From the NCBI GenBank assembly GCA_036365515.1, contig CM070874.1:61399583-61463582 (forward strand): a DNA stretch of 64,000 bases, given 5' to 3'. The position numbers and the translations under genes are program-made. Every line of letters begins with the position of its first letter. The first letter of the stretch is position 1. The stretch is from Torymus aiolomorphi (lineage: Eukaryota; Arthropoda; Insecta; Hymenoptera; Torymidae). The notes beneath the pieces are model-generated. The model did no database searches. It saw only the letters and a program-made list of their open reading frames with translations, and had not been told where the DNA came from. This document shows positions 39,301 through 54,300 of the stretch, piece after piece.

Positions 39301-42300
39301 AAGCAGCTGTTGGCTAAATAACAAAAATATACACACAATTAATTAGATTTATTCATATATAATCATTTAATAAAAACCTCGGTTCGAGAAAACGTGCATG
39401 AACCGCTGGTTTGGAGGTTAGATATTTCTCCTAGCCTATCGCAATAATTTCAACATTCGCATAAAATAATACAGGTAATGCTGCGTCATTAAAAATTTAC
39501 TTAAAATATTATAATAAAGTAATTTCATAGTGGTTTTTGAAAAATGGATGTAATTTTACGTATAAAAATTATTTATAGTATTTTTTCGTTTTAATTGTGT
39601 CAAGAAATAGACATTTTTGTTTCGAGTATACACGAAGAATTCCCATATTTTTTCGCAACAAATCGAGGTCTCGAAATTCAAATTCACATAAATAAGCAAA
39701 TATTCTTAATTATACGCTAATAATAATACAGCAATAAAATGTTAAATGTACATTACGAATTTTTTGGATCAAATTCGTAGTTAAGTTTATTAAGTTTTTA
39801 CAGAAATTAAAATATCGCAATAATACCTGCACCGCAGTAATACCTTCACTTACCCTAACGGTTTTCCAATCGCTCCTCTCCCTGCGTAATCTTTTCTCTT
39901 TCGACAAACACCAAACCCACCTTAGCACACACACAAATGCTGCCATCGTCCTCGACGTCTTTTCGAAAAAACAAATCAAACACACTTTCTTATATGCGCT
40001 TCCGCTACCGCGATTGCGAGGAAGTATAAGGTAAGAAGGTAAATAACGGAGTGTCGAAACGAAACGCGTGACACCTGGCGCGCGCTCCTTCCGATTATGA
40101 TGCGCCGTGGATTTTCAGAGAGCGTTTTGAAAGATTTACATAATCGGCGCGACGCGCGGAGATTTACCCGAGCGGGCGGGCGAGCGAGCGTCGGCCTCGT
40201 TTTTTTCCCTTTGCGCAATTCTCGCGCGAGCAGCCGTCTTCCAGTGTTACTGCCGTCGCCGACGTCGCGGTTTGTTTACTTCACGTGTTTCGCGCCAAAC
40301 ATCGAAAATGGCCCGTGACAACAGGTGTAATTTGCGGATTTTTTTTCGGGTACGAGAATAGGCACGTGTGCGGTTCTGGGGAAACGGTTGTTTTGACTTC
40401 TTTATATTGGTACGAGGTTAGCGCGTTCTGAATGAAGAATTGGTTAGATAGTTCATAAATTAAATTAACTTTAATTCTCGTGTTAGAATATTTAACATTT
40501 TGTAAGAAGATTTGAAACCAGCCTCTATGGAAAGTATTTTAACGTATTTGAAATTCCGAACGTTCATAATGAACGAAATATTAATTTATAGTTTCTAATT
40601 TTGGTTAAAATTCGTCGGAGTGGTTTTATTGGTGACTGCAAGAGTGACAAGTGAAGAGATATAGTTATTATCATTTTTTAAATATATTAAGTAGTCAACT
40701 TCGGCTAAATCTGAAAATGGCAAAAATCTTTCGTTCACTATGAACGTTCGAAATTTGAAGCACCTATTTCATTATTAAATTTATACAATAGAGAGTTGGC
40801 AAGTTTTATTCATAATTTTGATAAATATAGTAAAAAGAAAAAATTTTTTATTAAAAAAAAAAGTTTAATTTTTAATTTTATATTACATGAGGTTTGCACG
40901 AATTTCTTTGTTCTTTATTTCGTGTTGGCTTTATGACGTCAACGAGGAAAAGAAATAGCATTAATAAAACAGAAAAGTACGATAACTTAAGAAAACAATA
41001 CATACGATAACATAATAAAACAGCAAATTCAGGCAATCCTTTCATTAAGATAAAAATGCTTGTTAATCAGAGAATGTTTAATCTAATAAACAGCCTTAAT
41101 TTTGTTCAGGTGTACAAAAATGAGCAAAGAACTCAATTTACTGATACATTTCCCGAAGATATACCCCGCGAAACTATCAATAATGAAAAAATATCATCTA
41201 AATCTTAAAAACCAATAACCCACTAACCAACGTGCAAAAACACATGACACACATACGTGCCTAGCAAATCCTATTCTCAACTCAGCTAATCAACCGATAA
41301 ATCAACGATTACTCCAACGAATCCCTATAGTCACGCATCACCACCACCGCGCATACCGCCAAAGGCTACCGCAAGAAGACTCGCGTACGTCGCGTGCGAA
41401 AACCTGTTGGCTCGCCGTTGCACAATCAGTTTTCCGGGCGTAGCTGATGATCCGTCCTGTCTCATTTCCGCGGGGAGGACGAGCGCGGCGCGTGCACGCG
41501 AGCCTCGATTACGGCAGTTAATGCACTTAGGCGGCCGATGATTAGCGATAACGCGCGTAATTCGAATTGCGCGCGGCGTTGGCGGGTGGCGGAAGATTTT
41601 TCGGGGGGCTATAATGAGGTAGATTAGTGTCGGGGACAGAGCCGCGGTGATAAGCGAATTTTCGGAGTTTGAAGGTTTGTCGAGTGCACTGTGATAATTC
41701 GGGTTAGGATGGGATTTAGAGGTGATGCTACTTTTAGTGGGGTATATTGAGTGCGGTAATTGGTGGTACCTGTTTATGTTACATCGATTATGATTACGTA
41801 ATTATAAAGATAGTATAGAGTTAAATTTTTCATAGCTTATAATTATAAAATGAGGCGTAAATTGTAGTACGACAAATAATTTAACTCTTTCTTAAATAGT
41901 ACATTTCGCGAGTGCGAAAAAGTCACACCACCTAAATAATCGACTTACGCACTAGTTTCGAACGGTATTTTATACCACAAGCGCCGAAAAATCATATCAA
42001 AGTTGTGATTTTGAGGTTAGAGTGGTATAAATATACTTTATAGCACAGTGTGACCTAAGCCCGCACTTAAGTCACGCCTATCCGTGCGATAAGTAGCCCA
42101 TTATTGCACCGTGTATATCGCACTCGCTACGCTCGTGCGCTAACCTCACGGTGCAAAAAAGGACTGCTTAGCGCACGAATAGGCGTGACAGCGGGCTTAG
42201 GTTAGGCTATGCTATAAAATATTGTACGATACTAGAGTCTTAAGTAGCCCATTACACGGCGTGATAGGACCCTCGCTGCGCTCGGGCCCTAACTTCACGC

Positions 42301-45300
42301 CGTGCAATAATGAGCTACTTAAGGCACATGTATCGTAATGTACTATTTTCGCACGAATTCTAAATCCTTTATTATTAAAAATAATTTTCTTGTGTTGAGC
42401 AATAAATCAATGCTATCACTATTCTAATTAAATATCAGAACAATAAAATTATAAATGCAGTAGTCTTAATCATCATTGAGTCTACACGCATACATAATGC
42501 CGATCGTAAAAAGTGCTGATTTATTGCTTGACAAAATGGTCGGGTAAAATTTACAACAATGCTTGAATTTAAAACGTTGCTTTCTGATGATTTAATATAC
42601 TATCATCAGAGAAATTTCGCATCGTCAAACCTCGCGTAATGCAATTCTAAGAAGACTTAATAAAGTATTTTTTTTCTTGAATAAGTAAAAGACCATGTAT
42701 CTGAAAAAATTAAAAAAAAAAAAAAAAAAGAGTGAATCAAACATTCATTCTCTTCAACTTTACCGTTGTGTAATTTAGAATTCTTTCATTCGAGGAGATA
42801 AAAATGTCAAGCGATATGGTCATTAGTTAGCCTTAACCTGACCACTCACCGTTACAGCGATCCCACTTAGCTTCTACTTCATACACTAAAATCATAGATA
42901 AACACTATCTTTACAAACGAGGAGAAAAAGTACGTATATAGGCACCATAATACATTTTTCAAACCCGACGCATTTGGTAACCGAACCCTTCCGCCCCACT
43001 TTTCAAAGCCCATTCGAACTAAGTATCACCTCCGTACTATAAAAATCCTTCGCATCAATCTTCTCTCTCTCTCCCCCGCTGCACCTAAAAATTCTCCATA
43101 AAACCCGCGTTATCCACGATAAAATTAAAGATCCAAACCGGTACTTTCTCGCGCCTCAGCAGGACGAACGAGTTTCGTCGGCCCTAAGAGTAACGACCGC
43201 CGAAAAATCTCGGACCTACACACGGGGTCTCTCTCCGCGCTTTATGATATACCCGCGCGCGCACCGTTATTTATATATGCGAATCGCCGTCGACAACATA
43301 AGAGAACCACGCGCGCGTATAGTATTGTATATAGCGGTAAATCGGTGGTCCTCGTTTTTTTTTAGGGTATACGTATATTTGAGAAGGTGCAACACGTGCG
43401 TTCTTTTTTTGGGAAGTCGCTGATTTATGACGGGCGCGCACGGGACGCACGACCTTCGCCGATGCGTTAAGTCTTGACCCACTTCTTTTTCGCGAATGCA
43501 TAATATGCGCTACGGCGGATTCGATTAGAATTCGTTTGTCGGTGGGATTGTGGAACGGGGTAATCGATGAATTCGTTAGTTTTCGGGATGTTGGGAAGGG
43601 CATTGATTACTCGTATGATGGTATGACTGGATATTCGTTTGTTTACTCTTGGACCAAAGATTGAATGTAGTTTCATTAGTCGAATTTTGCTTACTCCTGG
43701 AAGAAGCTTTGGAATAGTATTTTTCATTCTTTTAAATGATAACCAAGTGACAAATTCACGTAGAAAATATAAATGACTTATTTTTTGAATGTATGAAGAA
43801 GTCATTTTTTTACTCGTACATATAAACGTGATCCTCTCTTTAAAAAACGATGGCCGAATGTTGTGAAGCACTTAAAGAGTGATTTTCATTGGTCTGTAAG
43901 GAATAGGCGCGAAAATTCTCTACTTCCGTTACATTTGAATTTTTGAAATTGAATTTTTATTCTTAACTATTTAAAACTAAATAATTAAATCAAATTAGAA
44001 TAAAAAGATTAATTTTGTCATGCTTTGAAAAATGATCTGATTACCCTATCATTTAAACCAATTAAAATGAAATCATAATGAAAAATTATATATTCATAAC
44101 CTAAAAAACAAAATAGTACGCGCGCAGCGCGTTTGGATTTTACTAGTCCCTCTATATAAAATGCAACCAGACATGTTCGGCGCCATGTTGATTTTTTCTC
44201 GAAAATCTCGAAGTATATCTCGAAAATCTCAAATCGCGTCAATTGCGTCTGCTAAAGTTAGAGGGACTAGAGTTTTAAATGCGAACTAGATTAAGTTTTG
44301 AATACAGATATTGTAGTAATATGTAAATTGTATTTTGTATTATGTTGACATGTTGTTGTATACTACATTATTGTAATTATTGCATTTGTAATATAATAAT
44401 ATTAAAGAGGCGTATACATTCAGATGTTGCGCCGTGTTGCATGCGCAGAGATGCAACGTGACTGTGACGCGCGTCATAAGACGGTTATGCGACCGTCTTA
44501 AGACCGTCGAAAATATGAAGCAAATGACCATACTTTGTCAAGTTCCTGATGACGCTTATCGCTATTTTAACAGATTTGATATTGATAAATGCAACACATA
44601 TTTGTCTAAAGTTTTTAAAACTCGTATCGTATATTTCTTAAAATAAACTTTTTATATTTAAACTATTTTTTTAATAGCAAAACTTAGATTAAAATTAAAA
44701 TTCATGACGTGACCAAAACTTTTAAGACGGTCATTCTACATCTATATAGATTTATAGGGTTATAGATTGGATAAATGCAATACATATTTGTCTAAAGTTT
44801 TTAAAACTCCTATATAGATATACATAAACTATTTTTTAACTATCAAAATTACAATTTAAATATATTTTATTACAAGAATAAAAGTTACAATCACAAAATA
44901 ATTTATTAGATTAAATTAACTTTATAATGACAAATATTAAATGTAGCTCCTATTACACTATACTCGGGACTACCGCTTTCAAATGTAGCTCAATCTGAGA
45001 CACAAAATACAACAAACTTGCGGTTTTTATAGGCGGTGATCACGAATCTGATATAAAAAATAATGTAATAATGAATTTAAACAAAATTATTTAAACAAAT
45101 TATTGAGAAATATAATTTTTTGAAACTATAATTACGGAACTGCATTATGTTTTGTTTTTGGGGTTGCTAATCACGAATCTGATATAAAAAATAATGAAAT
45201 AATTAATTTAAACCGGATTATTTATTTAACAAACTATTACAAAATAGAATTTTTTGAAACTATAATTACGAAACATGTATTAGTACAAGTAGGCGGGGGA

Positions 45301-48300
45301 TATGAGGTCCACGCATGTAAGGGAGTTATGTAAACATAAAAAATAAGCAAAACGATTATTTAAATAACTTGTAAACCCCAGTAGTCAGGGGATATGAGGT
45401 CCACGCATGTAATTTGCCCACCACTAAGCATCGAAGCCGAAGATTGGCTCCGATTGGCTGAGAGTTGGATACCTTAATGCACAAGGTACATTATGTAGAT
45501 ACTCATGAATGACAGAAATTTTAAAACGGTAATTTCTCGAAAACACGTAAAATGTAGTTACGTCGTCATTCCTGGAAGCCACATATATGTATTTGCATAA
45601 ATACTTGACCATTTTGATAGCTTTATTAACAAATTATTAGCAAAATAAAAAAAAAAGAAAATCAGCGCGCGAAGCGTGCGTGTCGAACTCTAGTAAATAA
45701 TAAATTTAGCACAACAGAATATGTATTTACACCATGACACTGTTCCCTACACAATTAACGTTCTTAAAATTCAAGGCTCTTCACATTTTGCTAATTTTAA
45801 GCTGTGAATCATTTTCTTCATTTTTTCTGCGGTTACTTATTGTGAATTGTAATATAACATTTGATTATTTGTAATCCTTACAAATGAATCAAAATCTGAC
45901 TGATATTATTGTGATTTATGTAAAAGTCATATTTATCCAAATTTTTATAAATTTATTTTTACCAAAAGCGTATATGATTAATGTTAAATTACATTCAGCT
46001 TCATAAATCTAAGTTTATCATAATTTCGATTTATTATGTTTAAAAATATCTATAGAATTTGAAAAATATATAAGTAATCATTTATTTAAAATAAAATAGT
46101 ATTGAAATCATTCAACCATTCAAATTCTCGCCTCCTCAAACGCAAAATACATCAAAAAAACCTTGACAGACCCCCACGTGCAAATATTTCGAGAACGCAT
46201 ATAAAGGCGTGCAAAAGATGCCGCGATTCATTTTTGCGAGTCATTTCCAATGGGCCCGACGCGCTCGTGCAAACAATGACGACTATCGCAGAATGGGAGA
46301 ATCCGAAAATTTCAAAAGTGCGTCATAGAAGACGGCGAAAACCTTATTAGAGTCTCCATTACGATCGTAAAGTTTTCAGCGATACACAAATATATACGCA
46401 AGCATCGTTTCCGAATTCTGCGTTCGCCACGTGCCGGCAGCGTTGACGTAGAGACAGTCAATCATCGACCATACCAGAGCGTTGAGTTATTACGTATACG
46501 AGCGATAGCTCATAAATATGTATATATTGCGGTGTAAGTATTATATCGCGCGCGTTTTTGGTCGATGATTTTTTCGCCAAGGTTGCGGGATTTCCCGGTC
46601 AGTGTCAAAACTATGGGGGGAAGATACCAAGAAGGGGCAAAATAACTGGTTGGAATCGGTTGCAACCGGTTTCTAAATTCGACTTCAATCAATGGTGTTT
46701 GTTGTGAATGGTACTGTTAACGTAAGAGGATTTGTGCTTCAACAGTTAATAAAAAAAAAAAAAATAACATCGGAAAAAATTGATCGTTTAATTTGATTTA
46801 TCACGTGGCGAGATGATACCCGTCGTAAATATTGCTATATTGCAATCGACCTTGACATGAAAAGGTTTCGACAATTCATATTGGCAATACTACACTGAGA
46901 GAAGAATATGTTTATATGTAACATGGTATTTTAACTATTAACATGGCATTGTAACTATTAACATATATATTTTAATAGTTACAATGCCATGTTAAATATA
47001 AACATTTTGAGAAAAAATTTCTCTCAGTGTATATTTGAGTCAGACAGGTCTTGATTCAGCATTGTTTTTCTTTTTTCATCGTCACGCGTTGTGATTTTAC
47101 GTTAAATTACGCGGTGATTAAAATAGAAGCACCCGTTCTAACGAGTTAATGTAATGTCTTCTAATTTATCTGCTAGAATTAAAGATAATAGTGTTTTTGC
47201 ATGATACACCCATATCTTTTATTTTACCCGTCTTCAGTGTAGTTAGCACATTAGTTTATCTAAAATATGGCTGTAATCATCTTTAAAAGTATCCCACCGA
47301 CGTACTTTACAGAAACAAACAACACAAATTCCTATTCTTACTGTTCAAACATTTTGTACATAAAAAATAACCATCACAACCATATTCTCAAATCTCTCAA
47401 TAACTCTTCGTCACCAATAAAAATTAAACGACTAGAAGAGAATACCTATACCCAGCACGCACGAGCTTCATTTCGTACACATAAAAAAAAATCACGCGCG
47501 GAAATCTCCGGACTGCACGTGCTCGCAATATTCCTTAATTAATCAGACTCAAAAAACGGCACCTAATACTCTTTCGCGGGGCGATCCCAGGCGAGCTTAT
47601 AAAAGCTAAGAAAAAGCGCATCTACAGACACCTTTACGCGCGCGCCGTAGCACATACCTCGGGATCGCCGCGTACGCGACTTTCACCTTTCGCGCGCCTC
47701 CGCGTCGTTTACGAGCTTCTGCGCTGTGATTCGAGCTTCTGCAGCACTTGATTATAACCTCGCGCACGCGGCACAGGTAACTATATGACGTTGCGAAGTG
47801 GTGCTTTTTAAGCGACCACGAGGCGAGTGTAATTGGTCAAACGCCGCGCTCGCGCGCTCGGTGTCTTTTTAATTACATTTTTAATTATTTCGGGGTTTAT
47901 GGGAGGGAGTTAAGAGAGATTATGGGTAGTTAGGCGTTATTTAGAGGTTTACGTAATAATAATTTCCTTGCGCGATTTTAAACGTGTTTAATATGTCTTT
48001 ATTATAGTAATGTGGAACGAACGCGTGAAATCTCGGCTTGTGCAGTTTATTAATTTCATATGTTTTCTTTTTTTATGTTTCAGATAAATGAAGTATCAAA
48101 ATGACTTTACGTGTCATTTGGCACATCGCTCTACAAATACCGCATATTCAATTCTTTTGTGTACGTATAATTATAACATAACTCGAGGCCTTGAGTGGCG
48201 TAATTGCTTTACACCTGATTCACGATTACTAGAGCGACACGGCAATTCGAAAATTAAAATTGTAAACAGTCATCTGCAAATTGCACTTGCATCTATCTGT

Positions 48301-51300
48301 TTAATGAGGCATTCTATTCTAGTAATAAGACTATCGCAGCAGAATTTAATCGTTTTATCTCGGAATCGAAACGAAAATTACACTCGCGTATATGCAAAAA
48401 AGCCTTTGTCAATGAAAAAATAGCTGAACGATTAATGTAAATAAATGTGTTACAAAGTAACGTATGTTTTTCTTTTTTGAGTAATTCTTGGCAGATTAGT
48501 TATCCCATTCAGTTGGGGGTAAAAAAGTGATGCGAATGTTGATATAGTTAAATTTTTCATTCAAGTTTCACAACTTTGCAAAAGTTTTAGTTTGAAATCG
48601 TTACGTACATTTTTTAATGGTCACAATTGACTTATTCAACAATCATCTTGTTAATTGTTTTATTCAACTCTGCTGACAAGCAACATGACTCTGCATTTTA
48701 GAAGTATAATATAGTAAGTGGTAAATAGTAAATTCACAGACAATTTGTTTCAAAAGCTTTTAATTTTAATGAAGCACTAATAACCGTAGTATATAGATAA
48801 AAATCCTATGTAGTAATTAAATTGAATCATTTATTATAGATTAATGTACGATTCCTGTAATTAAATAAGAAATTAATTTACAATAACATAGTCTTTTTCC
48901 ATAATACAAAAGAAACTTTTGTTCAACGATATTCACGGACCAAATACATTTAGCATAAAAAAAAACACATTTAAACAACTGCCTGATTGCCGTCTCTGAC
49001 CGCAACTCTTCCGAACTTTCGAATAAAAGAACCGAGCAAGTCGTTAACCGTTTTTTACGCGCCTATTTAAGCATATACAGCGTATACGATTATATGTGCG
49101 CCCGGCACCGAGGAAAAGCCCCCGACCTAATTATATAAACTTTCGAGAGAGCCGAAAAGAGCGCGCGTCTCCGGGAACGACCGCAAAAAAGAAGCGTGCG
49201 GCAACGAAGGCGGAAACAAAAGCCGCGAACAGTGTCTATATAGTTACGCGCGAGCGCGCGATTCACTTTTGCAGCGTGAAAGCGTGAGGACCGTTATCTT
49301 AACGACGCGCTCGCGATTTGAATTCGAATTCGAGTTGACGGTGCAGGCCGTTTTTTTTTTTTTTCAATTTCTAGATAAGGAGAGAGAAGTCGGCCGCCTT
49401 TGAGGAATCTGGTTGTGTTAATTCTGAGTAGGAGATAGCATGGCATTTATTGTCGGTAGATAGCGGTATAATTCTGGCTTTGGCATTTTAGTTTATTTTC
49501 TGAAAGAAAAAACGTAAGTATTTAGATATTTTTTTCTTCTATAGTGTAGTGTGCGTGTAGTTTTAGAGAGAAACATTTTACATAACTAGAAAATTATTTC
49601 CAACATGCCTTAAATTTATCTTAGGCGTCGTAAAAATATATGATGTGGGGTACAATTGTTATTAGCTACGCGTCAAACTCCGATTTATATTCAACCACAA
49701 ATAAAAAAAAAAAGAAACAACCTTGAATAACGTTTGCAGTTGGAACTTATAAGTAATATTTTAGACAAGAGTAACAGGTAGTAAAAAAATACAAGACAAA
49801 AGTATTTTTAAAATATTTTTTACTGGTTCATTCAAATACTTAGCATTCTTATACAAAAAGCATCTGCTTTCAACAAAATTATCGCTGTAGTAGTTACTTT
49901 TTGTTTTTTTTATTTCAATTAATCGTAAAATCATAATTGTTAAAAAATACGTATACAATCATAGTGACACAATAATTTTTTTTTGTATCACACGTGGGGT
50001 CTAAAGAAACATATAAATACAAACTTAAAACGGAGGAGCGTCATTACTATGATTACTATAATATTACGTGCGTTTCGTTTTTCAAAAAAGATTTCAAGGC
50101 CCATATTGTTCCTTACACAATAATTAAACGCTTTTGAAAGCCCGCGCTATTTACATGCTGTTTGTGTATGCAAGAAGTCGAACAAAAAAATTTCTCGTTG
50201 CCACCGAATTAGGCGCGCGGAACTTTCGGAAACATTCGGAACATCAATGCCTGGACATGCGCACGGAAATTGGACGCGTGCGTTGAAGTCGCGCGACTTT
50301 CCTCGACGACAGGATTATGCTAATCACCTTTTCATAAATGAAATTTCCTATAAGCAGATCGTAATGTTTGCAAACATGTTTTTTACTGTTTTGACGATTA
50401 ATTTCATACAATTCCGTAAGATATAAGCAATCATTCATCGATTATGATAAGAAAGCATTTTATTGGCTTTCATTTATAAGATGATTCGATATTAAGGTCT
50501 TTTTTGATCCGACCGACATTGTGATTAGTTGACTATAAGTTTCTTGAGATTACTGGTCGCACTGTCAAAGGTTACAATAACTATCACAAATTGCTTTTCA
50601 AAGTTTCGATCACCTTACAGTGATCCTCTTCACGAACTACAAATTTATTCAAATTGACTAGTAAATTTATAGTTCCTGAAGAGGATCATTGTGAGGTAAT
50701 CGAAACGTTGAAAAGCCATTTGTGGTAGTTATTTTCACCTTCGACCAGTAATCTCAAGAAACTTATAATTCGATATTATTTATAACCACAGTATTTTTAA
50801 AATCTCTGGAGAAATCTATCAATGTACATAGGATACATTACGTTTTTAAAGAATTTAATTGTATTTTAAAATCCAAAAAGAATTTATATTATTACTACTC
50901 TTTACGCAATGTTCGTATAATTGCATTATCATCAGCAGCTGATTTCAAGTCATTTAACGATTCGAATAATGAAAAGAAAAGTTATCTACCTTTTTTTATT
51001 TATCAAAGACAAAGATCAAAGAAACGAAGTATCATGCACAATTGAGAATCTAAAACTCAATAGGCATAAACAATGGACAAACCACAGCACAACTAGTCCC
51101 ACCAGAATAAGAAGAAAAGTCGATCGAGAGGCCCTTAACTGATTTGCCTAATCTCCTTTTCTCTCACTCTCAATTGTTACGGCCGTATAATAATAACAAC
51201 AGCAACACGAATCCCCAATCCCGCACTATAAATACCCACCGAAATCGCGTGATTGCGCAACGTGCAACCGCGAGAAACTTAATTGGCCCCATACAGACCT

Positions 51301-54300
51301 CCGTTGTTTCGCTTCCACAGGCACTCAAATCCAAACACACACACATACACACGAATATGCAATAAGCATGTTATCGAGCTCACGCAAATCCCCGGCAAGA
51401 TTTATGCATAGAGATCGAGAAGCGCGGCACGAAAGAAATGGACCGATCGTGACGAGGCGTCGAATCGCGAGCATAGGTATATATAAGATATAAGTCTTCC
51501 CACGAGGTGCAGCCGCGTTCGCAGGCACGGTCGCTATGAAAGCGTATTATGTGATGGTATAAGAGCGAGCGCGCGCGCACGTTAGGCGAAATTCCGAGTG
51601 GGCGTGTGTATCTCTCGTGGGAATCCATTGTTGTGGAGCGAGATAATAGGAGGTGACCGCTAATTTGTTTTGGCTTTTCGCAGGTGAATTTGCGGGGGCG
51701 AGACACCGCGCGGAACATAAGATGCCGGCGCGAGATGCTGAAATTTTATCGATTTCAGAAGTCGAGTAGGCGTTGGATCTAATGATACTGCTGGGATTAA
51801 TTAATTCATTAGAATAGTCAGTAGAAATAATGTACGGCGATTATTAGCGAAAATAGAATTAAATGTATATAGCATTTTAGGTATAAACGTTTTCCTATAA
51901 AAATATATATCATGGTATAATCTTTTAAGAAATTAAAGTATTATTCTTGTAATATACTGCTATAAAAACAGATTTAAATTATATAAGAATGGATATTTCT
52001 GGAATACTAAATTATGTACTTTAATTACTGGATATAGCAATACTTCTTCTTTACATTTAAGTAATTAGAAATTCATGGTTATATATAGAGTGTCAATAAT
52101 AGAAAGATAATGAGTTATTGTTTTTAAATTATCTGACAATCGGAATACAATCGTGCTAAAATAAGACCTTAGTCCGATTTTGCATATAACTATATAAGGA
52201 GACCTTTTAAATAAATGATTATCCGTCAAGCAGATTTTATTGTTACTCTGCATTGTAACGCTGACCGACTAATGGTTTATTTGATTTTAAATAAAGATTC
52301 GTTTTCAGTAATAGGAATGAAAGGGGTCAACTCGCCTGAATTTTAAAATGATTTATTATTGTATTATGTAATTAATATAAAAACAGTAAGAAAAAAAAAA
52401 TGTTATTCTTAATCTGACAAATTTAATTAAATAATAATTCAACAATTGATATGTTATTTTAAGTTATTTTAAGTATCGGGGAAACAATTTCAGGACCAAA
52501 TTGTTTAAAAATATGTTCTATAAGAACATGTTAAGACATGCGACGTAAGGACCTCAAATTTTGAAGAAAAAAAGTGTGTGTGTATGCGTGCGTGCGTGTG
52601 TACAATGAATATCTCGATTATGAATGGCCCGATTGATATGAACTCTTTCTCTTAGTTTTTCAAAAAATGTTCAAAAGCTAGCATCTTCTTTCAAATTAGT
52701 TGATTTTCTTTCTTATTGTCGAATTTTTGGAAGGTGGTTTTACATACATTATGTTGAATTTAATAGGGTAATTATAGGCAAATGATATAAGTTATACATG
52801 TATAAAATTTTATAAGAATTTTTTGATTCATATTCGAAAAGTCATTGAAAAACATTTCCGAAAAAAAAATTGTTTCGGTTGTTAAACGATAATAGAGGAT
52901 TAAGACCAACCCATTTTTACGAAACTATATGCACATCATATAGTTCTTTATATCTCTAAAACCAGTTCCAATCTTTATATTAACATGTTCTCATAGTTTC
53001 AAAATATGTAGAAAATACATCAAAACTTCATACTTATGAAGAACTTAACTAATAACGAAAAAAATATGAAAAGTTATAACAAATTATAAAACCTATCGAA
53101 ATTGCTATAGGTTTCTTTGTTTTGTTGATCTTTACGTCGGTCGAGAAGAAAAAATCTTTTTTTACACGTTTTTCAATGATCGAATGTAGTTTCAAAGATA
53201 TATAAAGAATATATAAAGCCATTACCGATAATCATCACCATATCAAGTATATTATTATAAAAAGAAATAAATCGAATCATAAAAAATGAAGAGTTATACA
53301 AAATCTCTATAAGTTTAAGGTCAAAATTTAAGTTTGTTTTTGTGTAAGCTTATTCTTTTTTGAAAAAATACATTATGTTTGAGGAAGCTAAATGCCAATA
53401 ATTTGGCAGCGATTTTTCATTTATAAATATTTAATAAACGTTTTTTAAACATTTTGTTCGTGCTGTCAATACCGAAATAATAACATCTTTAATGTTTAAA
53501 TACGATCGTGTAAACTATAAGAGGTCAAATGATATATACTTCATAGCATAAATGGAGTTGATTTTATTTTTTATTTTATTGAATTTTTATTGAAAAGAAA
53601 GCGTAGAATTGTATTTAAAAAAAAATTTCGCAAATAGGTGTAAATATAAATTTTGAAAATATATATATATGCTCATACTATTAGCAATCAAATGATTTTT
53701 AGTAATACATGAAGTTCTTATCAATAAAGGTCAATTATGCTCCTTTTTAGAATGTGTGTATAAATTCTAACTAAATAGCATTTTTGTGTAAGTTTATTTT
53801 GCTAATAGCTATAAGCATTGACCCTTTTCGACGTCAACATACATTTTTGCGACACACCTGTTTTCAGATACTGTGCGAAGAAAATTAGAAATATTGAAAA
53901 TTTTCTGGATATGAGAATATGTCTATTTTATGTTAATGTTAAATTCATATAATACTTAGCATACATTTTTAGAGAATGCTGTTAAAAATGATCATTGAAT
54001 ATTAAAATTCCATTCTGGTATTAACAACAGTGAAAATAAAAATTTTACCATTTTTACAATTTGAATAATAAAAATATTACATTTTATTTCAATTTATAAC
54101 AATGCAAATTGTATCGATTAAAATAAAAAACGACCAGCGAATTTTATATTCTTCTTTCTGTTTGCTCATCATAAATTTGGCTGATTTTTTTTATAAGTAA
54201 TCCAAATTCATAAAAAGTTTTTTTACTTCGAATTACGTAGATCAGACAAAAAATGTTTATAATTCTTACAACATCGTCATGAATGGTTTTGTTCTGCTAT

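Noticed and set aside
43467..43871. 134-codon minus-strand reading frame
   Set aside because: No domain, no signal peptide and no conserved pattern were recognised. It partly overlaps a GC-rich island. It cannot be separated from chance.
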